Positions 42,093 to 50,293 of a stretch of 64,000 bases of DNA are shown one piece after another. Location of the stretch: contig NZ_KB903454.1 in the NCBI RefSeq assembly GCF_000379765.1, positions 486,987 to 550,986 on the forward strand, given 5' to 3'. The position numbers and the translations under genes are program-made. A model generated the notes under the pieces. That model saw nothing but the letters and a program-made list of their open reading frames with translations. It was not told the DNA's origin and searched no databases. Source of the DNA: Flexithrix dorotheae DSM 6795 (GTDB taxonomy: Bacteria; Bacteroidota; Bacteroidia; Cytophagales; Flammeovirgaceae). Positions within the stretch are counted from its first letter, which is position 1, and each line of letters begins with the position of its first letter.

Positions 42093-42911
42093 ATGAAAGA
42101 TAAAGTTGTAATCATTACTGGAGGCAGTTCCGGGATTGGAAAAGCATTAGCAGATGAATTTGGTTCGAAAGGTGCTAAAATTGTAATTACAGGGAGAAAT
42201 ACTGAAGCCCTTGATCATTCTATAGCTGATTTAAAAGAAAAGAACATTGAAGCATTCGGGATAAAATCCGATGTTAGCAAGGAAGAGGATAATAAGGAAA
42301 TGGTAAAGCAGGTATTAGAAAAATACGGAAAAATTGATATTCTCATTAATAATGCAGGAATATCAATGAGGGCCTTATTTGAAGAACTAAATCTGGATGT
42401 AATCCGACAGGTAATGGACATCAATTTTTTTGGGACTGTAAATGCCACTAAATATTGCCTCCCGGAAATTATTAAAACTAAGGGAAGTATTATTGGAATA
42501 AGTTCAATAGCCGGATTCCGGGGATTGCCTGGTCGAGTAGGTTATTCAGCATCAAAATTCGCCATGCAGGGCTTTTTGGAGGCCCTTAGAACAGAGTTAC
42601 TTTATAAGGGAGTTCATGTTTTAACCGCCTGCCCAGGATTTACGGCTTCCAATATCCGAAAGAAATCCTTAACCAATGACGGTTCTCATCAGGGAGAATC
42701 CCCCAGAAATGAACAGAAAATGATGAGTGCAGAGGAATGTGCCAAACATATTTACAAAGCCACTAAAAAAAGAAAGAAATTCCTGATTTTGACTCCAATT
42801 GGAAAGATTACGGTATTTCTAAATAAATTGTTCCCCGGGTTTATGGATAAAATGACATATAATGCCTTGGCAAAAGAACCAGATTCTCCATTTTCAAATT
42901 CTAAAAATTAA
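42093..42911 (+). CDS. Short-chain dehydrogenase/reductase (SDR)
   Basis: A 272-residue classical SDR. It has the NAD(P)-binding TGGSSGIGKALADEF (residues 9-23), the structural NNAG (86-89), catalytic Ser138 in IGISSIAGF and the YSASK pair Tyr151/Lys155. An Arg/Asn pair after the second strand (TGRNTEA) favours NADP(H). The C-terminal extension is basic and hydrophobic (KKFLILTPIGKITVFLNKLF), as in SDRs that associate with membranes. The substrate cannot be told. It is monocistronic by position, with 67 bp to the convergent YkvA-type gene. Confidence 0.93.
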   Translation: MKDKVVIITGGSSGIGKALADEFGSKGAKIVITGRNTEALDHSIADLKEKNIEAFGIKSDVSKEEDNKEMVKQVLEKYGKIDILINNAGISMRALFEELNLDVIRQVMDINFFGTVNATKYCLPEIIKTKGSIIGISSIAGFRGLPGRVGYSASKFAMQGFLEALRTELLYKGVHVLTACPGFTASNIRKKSLTNDGSHQGESPRNEQKMMSAEECAKHIYKATKKRKKFLILTPIGKITVFLNKLFPGFMDKMTYNALAKEPDSPFSNSKN

Positions 42912-42978
42912 CCCATAACCTTCTGGTTTCCTTCAATGCATTAAACTATCAAATGCATAATGATAAATTCCTTTTGAA

Positions 42979-43416
42979 TTATGGTTCGATTATTTTCACA
43001 TCGATCACCTCATTATCGGCTGACTGGTTAAATTGATTTTCAACATCTACCACAACCGCTTCATCATATTCACCAAACCAGTCAGCCAATTTTTGTTTGG
43101 CTTCAAACTTTATATCATCATTTAGAAAATAAGTTATTTGGCTTAAAGCAAGGATCAAAGCCCCAAGATCATCGGTAAACCCTAATGCTGGAAAAACATC
43201 CGGAATGAGATCCAATGGGAGTAGAAAATAACCCAAAGCACCTAAAATTGTCACTTTGGCTTGCTTGGGCACTTCATCTGATTGCAATGCGTAATACAGT
43301 AACAAAGCGGCATAAACCACTTTTACGCCTGCTTTTTTTGCATTTTTTTTGATTTTTTTCCACAAAAGAACCTCTTTATATTCTTTTTTGTAATCTTCTA
43401 CTTCAAGTATTTCCAT
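42979..43416 (-). CDS. YkvA family protein (DUF1232)
   Basis: A 145-residue protein with the DUF1232 core: KVTILGALGYFLLPLDLIPD followed by FPALGFTDDLGALILALSQI (together ~72-111). It has two short hydrophobic segments, so it is probably membrane-associated. Function of the family is unknown. The N-terminal part is basic (KKIKKNAKKAGVK) and the tail acidic. It stands alone, convergent with the SDR gene and divergent from the next gene. Confidence 0.88.
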   Translation of the reverse strand: MEILEVEDYKKEYKEVLLWKKIKKNAKKAGVKVVYAALLLYYALQSDEVPKQAKVTILGALGYFLLPLDLIPDVFPALGFTDDLGALILALSQITYFLNDDIKFEAKQKLADWFGEYDEAVVVDVENQFNQSADNEVIDVKIIEP

Positions 43417-43551
43417 AGATTTGACATTAATACAGTTCTAAATTAAGCAATTCAGGGAAAATTTTTAAAGAAGGATTAACAATTAGTTTTATGATAAAAA
43501 AATAAGCTTTATTATCTTGGGAAGATTCTAAAATATAATTTTTACCTTCTA

Positions 43552-44085
43552 ATGATAAACCTTTATCATACTTCTACTAAACAAGGACTAACTTCAATAA
43601 TTCCCAAAAACAATAATCATTTTGGTATAAAGTTCCCGCAACCTGTAGTTTGGGCGGTTGAAAAGCATTCAAAACCACTATTCTTATTCCCCCAGAATTG
43701 CCCGCGAATTTCTTTTCGGGTAGATGCGAAAACCTCTAGTGATGACAGAAAAAAATTCAAAGAAGAATACGCTTCCAATCAAGTAATCATTATCGAAAGT
43801 AAATGGTATGAAATTCTACAAAACCAACCTCTTTACCAATACGAATTAAATTCTGGAAACTTTAATTTAGAAAAGCCTTCTCTGGGGCTTTATTCCTCCC
43901 TCCAAAGCGCTGAAATCCTAAACCAAAAATTAATTTCAAACCCTATTGCTGAAATAATTAGTCTTAATATTGAATTAAAAATTACACCTTCCTTATGGAA
44001 AACATTTGACTACCTTTCGAAGTTTACTTACCAAACCTTTTTTATCAACCTGAAAAATGCAAGTCCGCGAATGATATTCGACTAA
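43552..44085 (+). CDS. Hypothetical protein, DUF6886-like
   Basis: A 177-residue soluble protein. Its opening LYHTSTKQGLTSIIP and the block VVWAVEKHSKPLFLFPQNCP followed by RISFRVD resemble a small family in which a VWA(I/V)-x-H-x(n)-FPRDCPR pattern is conserved. I recall it as DUF6886 but cannot verify this. The second half (from ~95) has no motif I can name. The ATG at 43,552 is preceded by a weak TTATCTTGG promoter-like element at 43,512-43,520. A 102-bp gap follows before the Hsp20-like gene's upstream open frame. Confidence 0.55.
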   Translation: MINLYHTSTKQGLTSIIPKNNNHFGIKFPQPVVWAVEKHSKPLFLFPQNCPRISFRVDAKTSSDDRKKFKEEYASNQVIIIESKWYEILQNQPLYQYELNSGNFNLEKPSLGLYSSLQSAEILNQKLISNPIAEIISLNIELKITPSLWKTFDYLSKFTYQTFFINLKNASPRMIFD

Positions 44086-44220
44086 ACAAGACAAAAAGTC
44101 CTGTTATTTTTCAATACAGCTTTAAAAATCAGTCAAATTGACATTTATTCCAGTGGATTTATTAATAATTTTCATAAGGTATGTCGTTTGAATGAAGAAG
44201 TGAGAATAAAACAGAAAGCT

Positions 44221-44592
44221 ATGAAAACTGATAAAAATATATCAAAATTGTTAACTCAAAATTTAAATTTTCTAAATGGGATAAATGGAGGAGTTGCTAT
44301 GACTACGGTAGAGGCAGAATCCCTGGAATCGGGAATTTTGCTCAATATCCAAACCCCCTCCCTTCAGGAAGAACATTTTGAAATTGAATTAAATGAGAAC
44401 CTTCTGGTAATCAAGACTATATTCCCTCACCTGGGAGAAAATGGTTTTCTGACCCGAACATTTCCTCTTATCGATAAAATTGATAAAGCCGGAATTGAGG
44501 CTAGTTTTGAGGAAGGTATTTTAAAAATTTCCCTTCCCTATAGTTCCACTAAATTAACTCCTCCGACCAGGATTAATATCAGAAAGCCGTAA
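44221..44592 (+). CDS. Small heat-shock protein (Hsp20/alpha-crystallin) like
   Basis: About 123 residues, starting at the ATG at 44,221 (MKTDKNISKLL); a TTG at 44,188 would add 11 residues. The alpha-crystallin domain is visible as a beta-sandwich: VEAESLESGILLNIQTPSLQ, FEIELNENLLVIKTIFPH, RTFPLIDKIDKAGIEASFEE, GILKISLPYS. The last block is the family's GxLxIxLP motif. The N-terminal arm is short and the match is diverged, so chaperone activity is likely but not certain. It is the last protein gene before the tRNA cluster. Confidence 0.72.
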   Translation: MKTDKNISKLLTQNLNFLNGINGGVAMTTVEAESLESGILLNIQTPSLQEEHFEIELNENLLVIKTIFPHLGENGFLTRTFPLIDKIDKAGIEASFEEGILKISLPYSSTKLTPPTRINIRKP

Positions 44593-44671
44593 AAAATCAT
44601 ATTTTTTCTCACTGATTATCAGTAGTATAACTAAAAAATCAAAAAAAATAAAAGTTTTGATTTTAAAAAGG

Positions 44672-44702
44672 TTGCTATTTAAAAATATCTTCTATTACTT
44701 TG
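44672..44702 (+). promoter_or_regulatory. Probable promoter of the tRNA cluster
   Basis: TTG at 44,672-44,674 and TTACTTTG at 44,695-44,702, 20 nt apart, match the Bacteroidota -33 TTTG / -7 TAnnTTTG pattern. The element ends 27 bp before tRNA-Ser. Confidence 0.5.
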
Positions 44703-44729
44703 CATCACAATTTCGCCAAGGGGGTTAAC

Positions 44730-44814
44730 GGAGAGTTGCCTGAGTGGTTAAAGGAGCGGTTTGCTAAACCGTCATCGTGAGAGCGATGCGTGGGTTCGAA
44801 TCCCACACTCTCCG
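44730..44814 (+). tRNA. tRNA-Ser (GCT)
   Basis: An 85-nt cloverleaf with a long variable arm typical of serine. Acceptor arms GGAGAGT and ACTCTCC pair. The anticodon loop reads TTGCTAA with GCT, and the T loop is GGTTCGAATCC. No CCA is encoded. Confidence 0.95.
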
Positions 44815-44853
44815 CAGAAACTTTATAATGCGAAGTTGTAGAATTGAAAATTA

Positions 44854-44928
44854 CGGGGTGTAGCGCAGTCCGGTTAGCGCACCTGGTTTGGGACCAGGGG
44901 GTCGCAGGTTCGAATCCTGCCACCCCGA
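44854..44928 (+). tRNA. tRNA-Pro (TGG)
   Basis: A 75-nt cloverleaf. Acceptor CGGGGTG pairs with CACCCCG. Anticodon stem CCTGG/CCAGG closes the loop TTTGGGA with TGG, and the T loop is GGTTCGAATCC. No CCA is encoded. Confidence 0.95.
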
Positions 44929-44930
44929 CT

Positions 44931-44956
44931 AAACTCGAAGACATTCGAGTTTTTTC
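44931..44956 (+). terminator. Hairpin-T tract between tRNA-Pro and tRNA-Arg
   Basis: AAACTCGAA (44,931-44,939) pairs with TTCGAGTTT (44,944-44,952) around 4 nt and leads into six Ts. Either it terminates the Ser-Pro transcript, or it is a processing structure if all three tRNAs are co-transcribed. Confidence 0.65.
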
Positions 44957-44965
44957 AATTAAGGC

Positions 44966-45039
44966 GGTCTTGTAGCTCAACTGGATAGAGCAACTGCCTT
45001 CTAAGCAGTAGGTTCCAGGTTCGAGTCCTGGCAAGATCA
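44966..45039 (+). tRNA. tRNA-Arg (TCT)
   Basis: A 74-nt cloverleaf. Acceptor GGTCTTG pairs with CAAGATC (one G-T wobble). The anticodon loop CTTCTAA has TCT, and the T loop is GGTTCGAGTCC. It is the tRNA nearest the recombinase, so its 3' end is the likely integration site. Confidence 0.95.
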
Positions 45040-45060
45040 CAAGGGAGGTTATTAAAATCA

Positions 45061-45090
45061 AAGTCTCAATTTAGATTGAGACTTTTTTTA
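45061..45090 (+). terminator. Intrinsic terminator after the tRNA cluster
   Basis: AAGTCTCAAT (45,061-45,070) pairs with ATTGAGACTT (45,075-45,084) and runs into seven Ts. Confidence 0.85.
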
Positions 45091-45149
45091 TTGTCTATGG
45101 TTAAATTTACCCTATTTAACCCTATTATTCAATAAAATAACCGAATATC

Positions 45150-46319
45150 ATGAAAATACGATTTAAGTTGAGAGAAACGTCTCTCAATAATTTCTATTTG
45201 TATTGTCTGGTAAGGGTAAACAAAAAACCTGCAAAATCTGCAATTGCTACTGGTATCAGACTAGAAAAAAAAGATTGGGATTCCAAAAAACAGACCATCA
45301 CCAATGATTCCCTGGAAACTGAAATCATGGCCCTCAACCATTTCAGAAATGAATTAAGAGATACTTACAGGTTTCTTTTAAACAGGAATGTTCCGGAATT
45401 ACTTTCAGGTGAATTACTAAAAAAAGCTTTTGTTTTAAATGAGAAGCCCAGCATTACGCTTTTGCAGGCCTACGAATCTTTTTTTAACCGCTTGGAAGAC
45501 CTCAGAAAAAGGAAAAAAATTATTTTAACTGACCTTTCCTTAAGAACTTATAAAAACAGAAGGAATTACGTCCGTAAATTTCTTCTAGAATTTCATGACC
45601 TTGATTACAAACTATCATTAGTAAATGAACCTTTCTTAGACAGCATATATGATTATGGATTTCATATAAAAGGCGATAAACATAACCATCTCATGAAAGT
45701 CCTCCAGTTTTTAAAACGGATTTTAGCCTATTCAAAAATAAAAGGCTGGATTCCGATTAACCCCGTTGAATTGTACCCCATCAGGTATGAGAAAGGAAAT
45801 ACAGAGAATTATTTATTTGAACATGAACTAGAGAAAATTAAGAACTTTCCTCTCTCAAGCGAGGTGCTGATTAAAACAAGGGATCTATTTATTGCACAAT
45901 GCTGGTCGGGATTTGCCTACAATGAATTTCAATCATTCAATTATGAAAAAGACACCTTTCTATATAACAAACGAAGGTTTATATCAAAGGACCGGCAAAA
46001 AACTAGAGAGAATAGTCTTTTACCCGTTTTTCCGGAATTTGATCGAATATTAAAAAAGTACAACTACAACATTCCTGTTTATAGCAACCAGGCGTACAAT
46101 CGCTACCTGAAAGAATTAGGTGCAATTGTAGGGATAGATTTAAAACTTACTACCCATGTCGCTCGGAAAACTGCTGGCCACATTTGGTTAAATAAAGGAG
46201 TAAAAATGGAGGCTGTGAGCAAAATGCTAGGCCATAAAAGTATAAGAACAACAGAGCAGCTCTATGCTAAAGTGCATCCTGAGCTAGTTTTTCGGGAAAC
46301 TAAGCATTTAATTTTATAA
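45150..46319 (+). CDS. Tyrosine recombinase/integrase, IntDOT-like
   Basis: A 389-residue site-specific recombinase of the Bacteroidota type. An arm-type N-terminal domain (IRFKLRETSLNNFYLYCLV) is followed by a SAM-like core-binding domain (~95-210) and the catalytic domain. Box II residues are clear: HVARKTAGHIWLNKG (His/Arg, ~334-348), MLGHKSIRTTEQLYAK with His and the Tyr nucleophile (~357-372), and a beta-strand Lys in KDRQKTREN. The first catalytic Arg position reads CWSGFAYNEF with Ala in its place, a loss also known in IntDOT-type enzymes. It begins 111 bp after tRNA-Arg, as expected for a tRNA-targeted element. Confidence 0.93.
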   Translation: MKIRFKLRETSLNNFYLYCLVRVNKKPAKSAIATGIRLEKKDWDSKKQTITNDSLETEIMALNHFRNELRDTYRFLLNRNVPELLSGELLKKAFVLNEKPSITLLQAYESFFNRLEDLRKRKKIILTDLSLRTYKNRRNYVRKFLLEFHDLDYKLSLVNEPFLDSIYDYGFHIKGDKHNHLMKVLQFLKRILAYSKIKGWIPINPVELYPIRYEKGNTENYLFEHELEKIKNFPLSSEVLIKTRDLFIAQCWSGFAYNEFQSFNYEKDTFLYNKRRFISKDRQKTRENSLLPVFPEFDRILKKYNYNIPVYSNQAYNRYLKELGAIVGIDLKLTTHVARKTAGHIWLNKGVKMEAVSKMLGHKSIRTTEQLYAKVHPELVFRETKHLIL

Positions 46320-46669
46320 CCGACTAATTGCCAATTTTTTTAAACTTGCAAAATATTTTGTTCGCCTATTTTTTAGCTGATTATCTACCCGACAGAAAAC
46401 TTGGAGGGTTATTCCTAGCATTTTGGTAAGGGAATCTGGAAAAAAACATGAATGCAAAAATTCCTTACCCTAAATCCTATATACGCAGCACAAAATCATT
46501 ACATCGGTTTGAGGTTTTACCAGGACAACAGAAATTTATTCACGTGTAGCGGTAAAAAGCATCAAAAAAATTAAAAATTTGTTAGATTAGGGAAAACAAA
46601 AATATAGTGAGAGTAAAGAGCATTGGTTGGCTTTGCTCAATTGTTGGGCTTCATTAATAAAACCTCAAA
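46320..46669. other. 350-bp gap upstream of the dCTP deaminase with a candidate structured RNA
   Basis: No protein gene is seen. A hairpin forms from GGTAAGGGAAT (46,425-46,435) and ATTCCTTACC (46,460-46,469). An imperfect 12-nt direct repeat (ATTGGTTGGCTT / ATTGTTGGGCTT) lies at 46,622-46,651. In the AVCD defence system, an RNA upstream of the deaminase restrains it. A similar role here is only a possibility. Confidence 0.35.
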
Positions 46670-48649
46670 ATGGAATTAACCGAATTATATAAACTTAGAA
46701 GAAACTTTTCAATTATTGGTTTAACTGGAAGGACTGGTTCAGGTTGCTCTAAAATAGCCGAACTTTTGGCTTGTGATTTTAACACTTTAAAAAAAGGAAT
46801 TAGAGAATCACCTGAAATTAAAGATGAATTAGCTAAAAAGAAACATAGTATTTGCTACGATTATTTATCATATAACAATAATTGGCAACCTTATGAAATA
46901 ATAAAATATAAGGATATACTCCTGTTCTACTTAATTAGCTATTACTCACAAGACTACAAAGCTTTAAAAAAAATCATTGAAGCTTTTTATCGAGAAAACA
47001 AAAAGGAAGATAATTCTGAAATAGCAACGGAAGTTGCTAAAAAAATCACGAAAGTATTAGCAAACTCAACTCTCGTTACTCAAATTGAAGGCTATAAAGG
47101 TGACTTTTCCTTAATTAAAACTAAAGAGGAGTTAAAAAAGTTACACAACGAATACTTTGGGACTGATTTCCAGCAATTAGCATCTGAAATATTTAACATT
47201 CTTGAGCAACATGGTTACTTCAGAAGATCATATTTACTCCATCATTTAAGTTGTAATATTAGACAGAGTGGTAATCCTCTAAATCCAGATGAAGTTTATG
47301 ACATAAATTACATCTATACATTAGCTCAATTAACCAATAGACTTATTAAAGCTAAAAAACAGCACAATGATAGAAATGGTAAACCTTCAAAAATTGTGAT
47401 TGACTCATTACGTAATTCACTAGAAATAATGTTCTTTAAGGAGAGATATTCAGGGTTTTATATGATGGCTACAAAAGACGGGAATAATAGGTTAAAAAGT
47501 AGGATTAATAACAGGATTACTAAGAAAAAACTTAAAGAAGATGTCTCTGTGCTTATTGACAATGTTATTGATTTGGATGCAACAGAATATAAAACCAGTG
47601 ACCATTCGAGAGGTGTCTTCTCCAGTCCAGATGTCTATAATTGCATTCAGAAGAGTGATATTCATGTAATCAATCATAGATTGGAAGATATTCAAGAATC
47701 TGACAAAAAAGAACCATTTTATACTCGTGAAGAACAACTATTAAAGTTTATTTCCTTAATCCAACAGCCAGGAATAATTACCCCTTCCTCAAGTGAAAGG
47801 TGTATGCAAGTAGCTTTTAATGCAAAATTGAATTCTGGCTGTGTTTCAAGACAAGTTGGAGCCGTAGTTTCTGATGAACATTACTCTATTAAAGCTGTTG
47901 GATGGAATGACGTCCCAAGTGGTCAAACACCTTGTAACCTCCGTTCAGCTGATGATTATAGAACCAATAATCTTGACGAAACCCATTACAGTAAATTTGA
48001 ACGTGGTGAAGGAATCGATAAAGTTGATGTAGATTTTAAATACAAGAATAAAGAGCCCAAATCTTTTCCTGGTGCTATCACTGAATATTTTAAAGGTTCT
48101 GATACTTCTAGAGCAAACAAACATCTTAACGGCAAAAATTGCTCATTCTGTTTTAAAACAATACATAATCACTTTGAAGGTGAAAAAAATCAAGTTCATA
48201 CAAAATCTCTTCATGCAGAAGAGAACGCTATGCTTCAGATAAGTAAATATGGTGGTCAGGGTTTAAAAAAAGGCATTCTCTTTACGACTGCAAGTCCATG
48301 TGAGCTTTGTTCAAAAAAGGCAACTCAATTAGGTGTAGACAAGGTTTATTACATTGACCCTTACCCAGGAATATCTGAACCACAAATTCTTTCTTATAAC
48401 AGAAATAAAAAATTAGAATTAGTTCAGTTTAATGGTGTAATCGGTAAATCGTATACAAAATTATACGAACCATTTATGGCGTATAAGGATGAAGTCACTA
48501 TTATGCTTGAAAACTCACCCATTAAAAAAAGTAATTGGGAAAAATCAATAGATGGTATTGAAGACCCTAATTTAAAAGAAAAACTATTATCAATTCTAAA
48601 CGATAAGAAGGAAATAGACGAACAAAAGCTAATAGAATTATTAAAATAA
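46670..48649 (+). CDS. Anti-phage type dCTP deaminase (AvcD-like)
   Basis: A 659-residue two-domain protein. The N-terminal P-loop kinase-like domain has the variant Walker A GLTGRTGSGCSKIAELL (~17-33). The C-terminal zinc-dependent cytidine/dCMP deaminase domain begins at SERCMQVAFNAKLNSGCVSR and has the zinc motifs LHAEENAML (~514-522) and SPCELCSKK (~542-550). Proteins of this build deaminate dCTP/dCMP after phage infection and starve phage replication. About 90 residues rich in charge separate the N-terminal part from the deaminase, and a long insertion containing KNCSFCFKTIHNH precedes HAEE. It sits right after the recombinase in the island and stands alone. Confidence 0.88.
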   Translation: MELTELYKLRRNFSIIGLTGRTGSGCSKIAELLACDFNTLKKGIRESPEIKDELAKKKHSICYDYLSYNNNWQPYEIIKYKDILLFYLISYYSQDYKALKKIIEAFYRENKKEDNSEIATEVAKKITKVLANSTLVTQIEGYKGDFSLIKTKEELKKLHNEYFGTDFQQLASEIFNILEQHGYFRRSYLLHHLSCNIRQSGNPLNPDEVYDINYIYTLAQLTNRLIKAKKQHNDRNGKPSKIVIDSLRNSLEIMFFKERYSGFYMMATKDGNNRLKSRINNRITKKKLKEDVSVLIDNVIDLDATEYKTSDHSRGVFSSPDVYNCIQKSDIHVINHRLEDIQESDKKEPFYTREEQLLKFISLIQQPGIITPSSSERCMQVAFNAKLNSGCVSRQVGAVVSDEHYSIKAVGWNDVPSGQTPCNLRSADDYRTNNLDETHYSKFERGEGIDKVDVDFKYKNKEPKSFPGAITEYFKGSDTSRANKHLNGKNCSFCFKTIHNHFEGEKNQVHTKSLHAEENAMLQISKYGGQGLKKGILFTTASPCELCSKKATQLGVDKVYYIDPYPGISEPQILSYNRNKKLELVQFNGVIGKSYTKLYEPFMAYKDEVTIMLENSPIKKSNWEKSIDGIEDPNLKEKLLSILNDKKEIDEQKLIELLK

Positions 48650-48739
48650 CGAACGAATGCCCAACAATATGTATAGTACATTGGAATTGCAACAAAAAAC
48701 TAGACAAAAAGTTAAGCTGCATTTAGATAAAATAAATTA

Positions 48740-49563
48740 CTAAATTGATCAGGGGTTATACCCTAAATAAGCGTGTATTCTTTTTCTGTTGTACCAGCCT
48801 TCTGTAAATTGAAAAATATCTAATTTAGCTTGTTGGATAGTTTGGTATTTTCGATGTTCAATTAATTCTGATTTTAATATTTTAAAGAAATTTTCTGCCA
48901 CGGCATGCGATGCCCGGCATTATCCCAACAGTTACCCTTTCTGCTCATACTTTGTATCACGGTTGTGCCTGCTAATTTTTTTCTGAAAGCTTCACAAGCG
49001 TATTGTACTCCCCTGTCTGAATGAAAGATCAAATTGGGCTGATATTTTCTATTTTGCAAAGCCCTGTCCCAAGCTGCTATAGTAGTATCCTTAGCTGTCA
49101 TATTATCACTGAAAGCCCATCCAATAACTTTTCTATCATATAAATCGATGATATTGGTTAAATATAACCAACCTTCATCAGTAGGAATATACGACTAGGC
49201 GTCCCCGTAAATATCAGACACCCATTTTTGCCCCGGCTGTTCGGCATAAAAATCCCTGTTTAAGTGGTTTTCTGCCACTTGATAAGAATGATTACTTTGA
49301 GTAGTAGTCACCTTGTATTTTTTCCTGATGATACTTTGCAGGCCTTCCTGTTGCATAATCCTGGCTACTCTGGGTCGAGAAACTTTTAAACCTTCCTGTG
49401 CTAATAATATGGTGATTTTGGGGCTTCCATACCGGCTTTTACTGTCCTGATAAATATCCTTTATTTTTTCTTTTAACACTGAATTTTCCTGTTCTCTTTT
49501 CGATGGTTCCCGCCTAAGCCAATGATAACAACCACTACGGCTGACTTTAAACACCTTACACAT
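48740..49563 (-). pseudogene. IS3-family transposase orfB, interrupted
   Basis: A DDE integrase of the IS150 type. The N-terminus MCKVFKVSRSGCYHWLRREP and an RVE-type core are recognisable: QPGQKWVSDI, DEGWLYLTNIIDLYDRKVIG, IFHSDRGVQYA, SRKGNCWDNA. Two small insertions break it. A 15-nt block at 49,191-49,209 adds an in-frame stop (TAG) after WVSDI. A 14-nt block at about 48,907-48,920 shifts the frame after NCWDNA, before the catalytic Glu region (VAENFF). The rest of the frame, readable as ...FKILKSELIEHRKYQTI..., remains downstream. Functional transposase is not expected. Confidence 0.85.
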
Positions 49564-49588
49564 CCTCTCAATAGCAAACTGAGAACTA

Positions 49589-49882
49589 TTACCCTTTATA
49601 AATTGGTAGATTTGCCATCTTTTCTGGAGAAGATGCTGATGCCCGGCAGGCGTTCCTGTTTTTTAGGATTTCCCGTTCTATTTCAGCCTCCCTTAATTCC
49701 TGCTTTAATCGGGCTATCTCAGCTTGTTCATCTGTCATGACTGCTTTACCGTTCCCAGCAAAACTATTCTTGCCATATTCAGCAAATTCTCGTTTCCATC
49801 GGGTAATTAATTCTGTACGTACCCCAAGGTCCTGGGCTACCTCTCTTGTAGATTTACCTGATAAGCAGAGTTCTACAGCCAT
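49589..49882 (-). pseudogene. IS3-family transposase orfA, frameshifted at the slippery region
   Basis: The helix-turn-helix part is intact (MAVELCLSGKSTREVAQDLG, then VRTELITRWKREFAEYGKNS), followed by the leucine-zipper-like stretch LKQELREAEIEREILK. At about 49,641-49,658 a 14-nt GC-rich insertion replaces the usual ...KKAISIFSRKDGKST ending with NRNACRASASSPEK. It falls in the A-rich stretch where this family makes its programmed frameshift into orfB. The start is the ATG at 49,882; the open frame reaches a little further, but without a usual start codon. Confidence 0.8.
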
Positions 49883-49981
49883 CTGCTTAAAAGATTTATC
49901 ATATTTCCTTCTTTCTTTTTCATCTCTGTAAAGTTAAGTGTTTTAGGCTTAACTTAACTTCTTGTCCAGTCAAATGTTGCA

Positions 49982-50293
49982 GGTCCATTCCTTTATGGAA
50001 TAATGGAATTTGATACCTCCCCGATATTTTAAACACATATAATTTTTTGGAATAGATTATTAGTAATTGCGAATGAAAATATTTTATTTAGCAGTCTTTC
50101 ACTATTAAAGTTATGTAAAAATAAAAAATTTATTAGATTTAGGATATAAATACTCAATACGGTTAAAGTATGCAGGTAAGCTTTGCCGAAAATAGTTGTA
50201 TTTGAAAAGAACAAAATTACAACATTAAAACCTCCTCTTGACCGAGAGAATATATCTTTACCCAGAATTAATAAAAAAGGAAATCAAAATTAT
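49982..50293. other. 312-bp gap upstream of hsdM
   Basis: AT-rich DNA between the IS and hsdM. No gene is seen. The hsdM frame is open from 50,183, but the start chosen is 50,294. It presumably holds the hsd promoter. Confidence 0.4.

Larger units (their letters stand above)
48688..49981 (-). mobile_element. IS3-family (IS150-like) insertion sequence, degenerate
   Basis: A 1,294-bp element. Its ends are inverted repeats starting TGCAACA (48,688 rightwards and 49,981 leftwards) that align over 29 bp with six mismatches, both finishing in AAGTTAAG. It carries the usual two transposase frames on the minus strand. No target-site duplication is visible (left flank ...GGAAT, right flank GGTCC...), so the flanks may have changed. 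Both frames are broken (see the pseudogenes). Confidence 0.85.

Noticed and set aside
44705..45061. A 118-residue minus-strand frame across the tRNA cluster
   Set aside because: It is antisense to three tRNAs and encodes the familiar false GFEPATPW/LPGLEPGT-type pattern from tRNA reverse complements.
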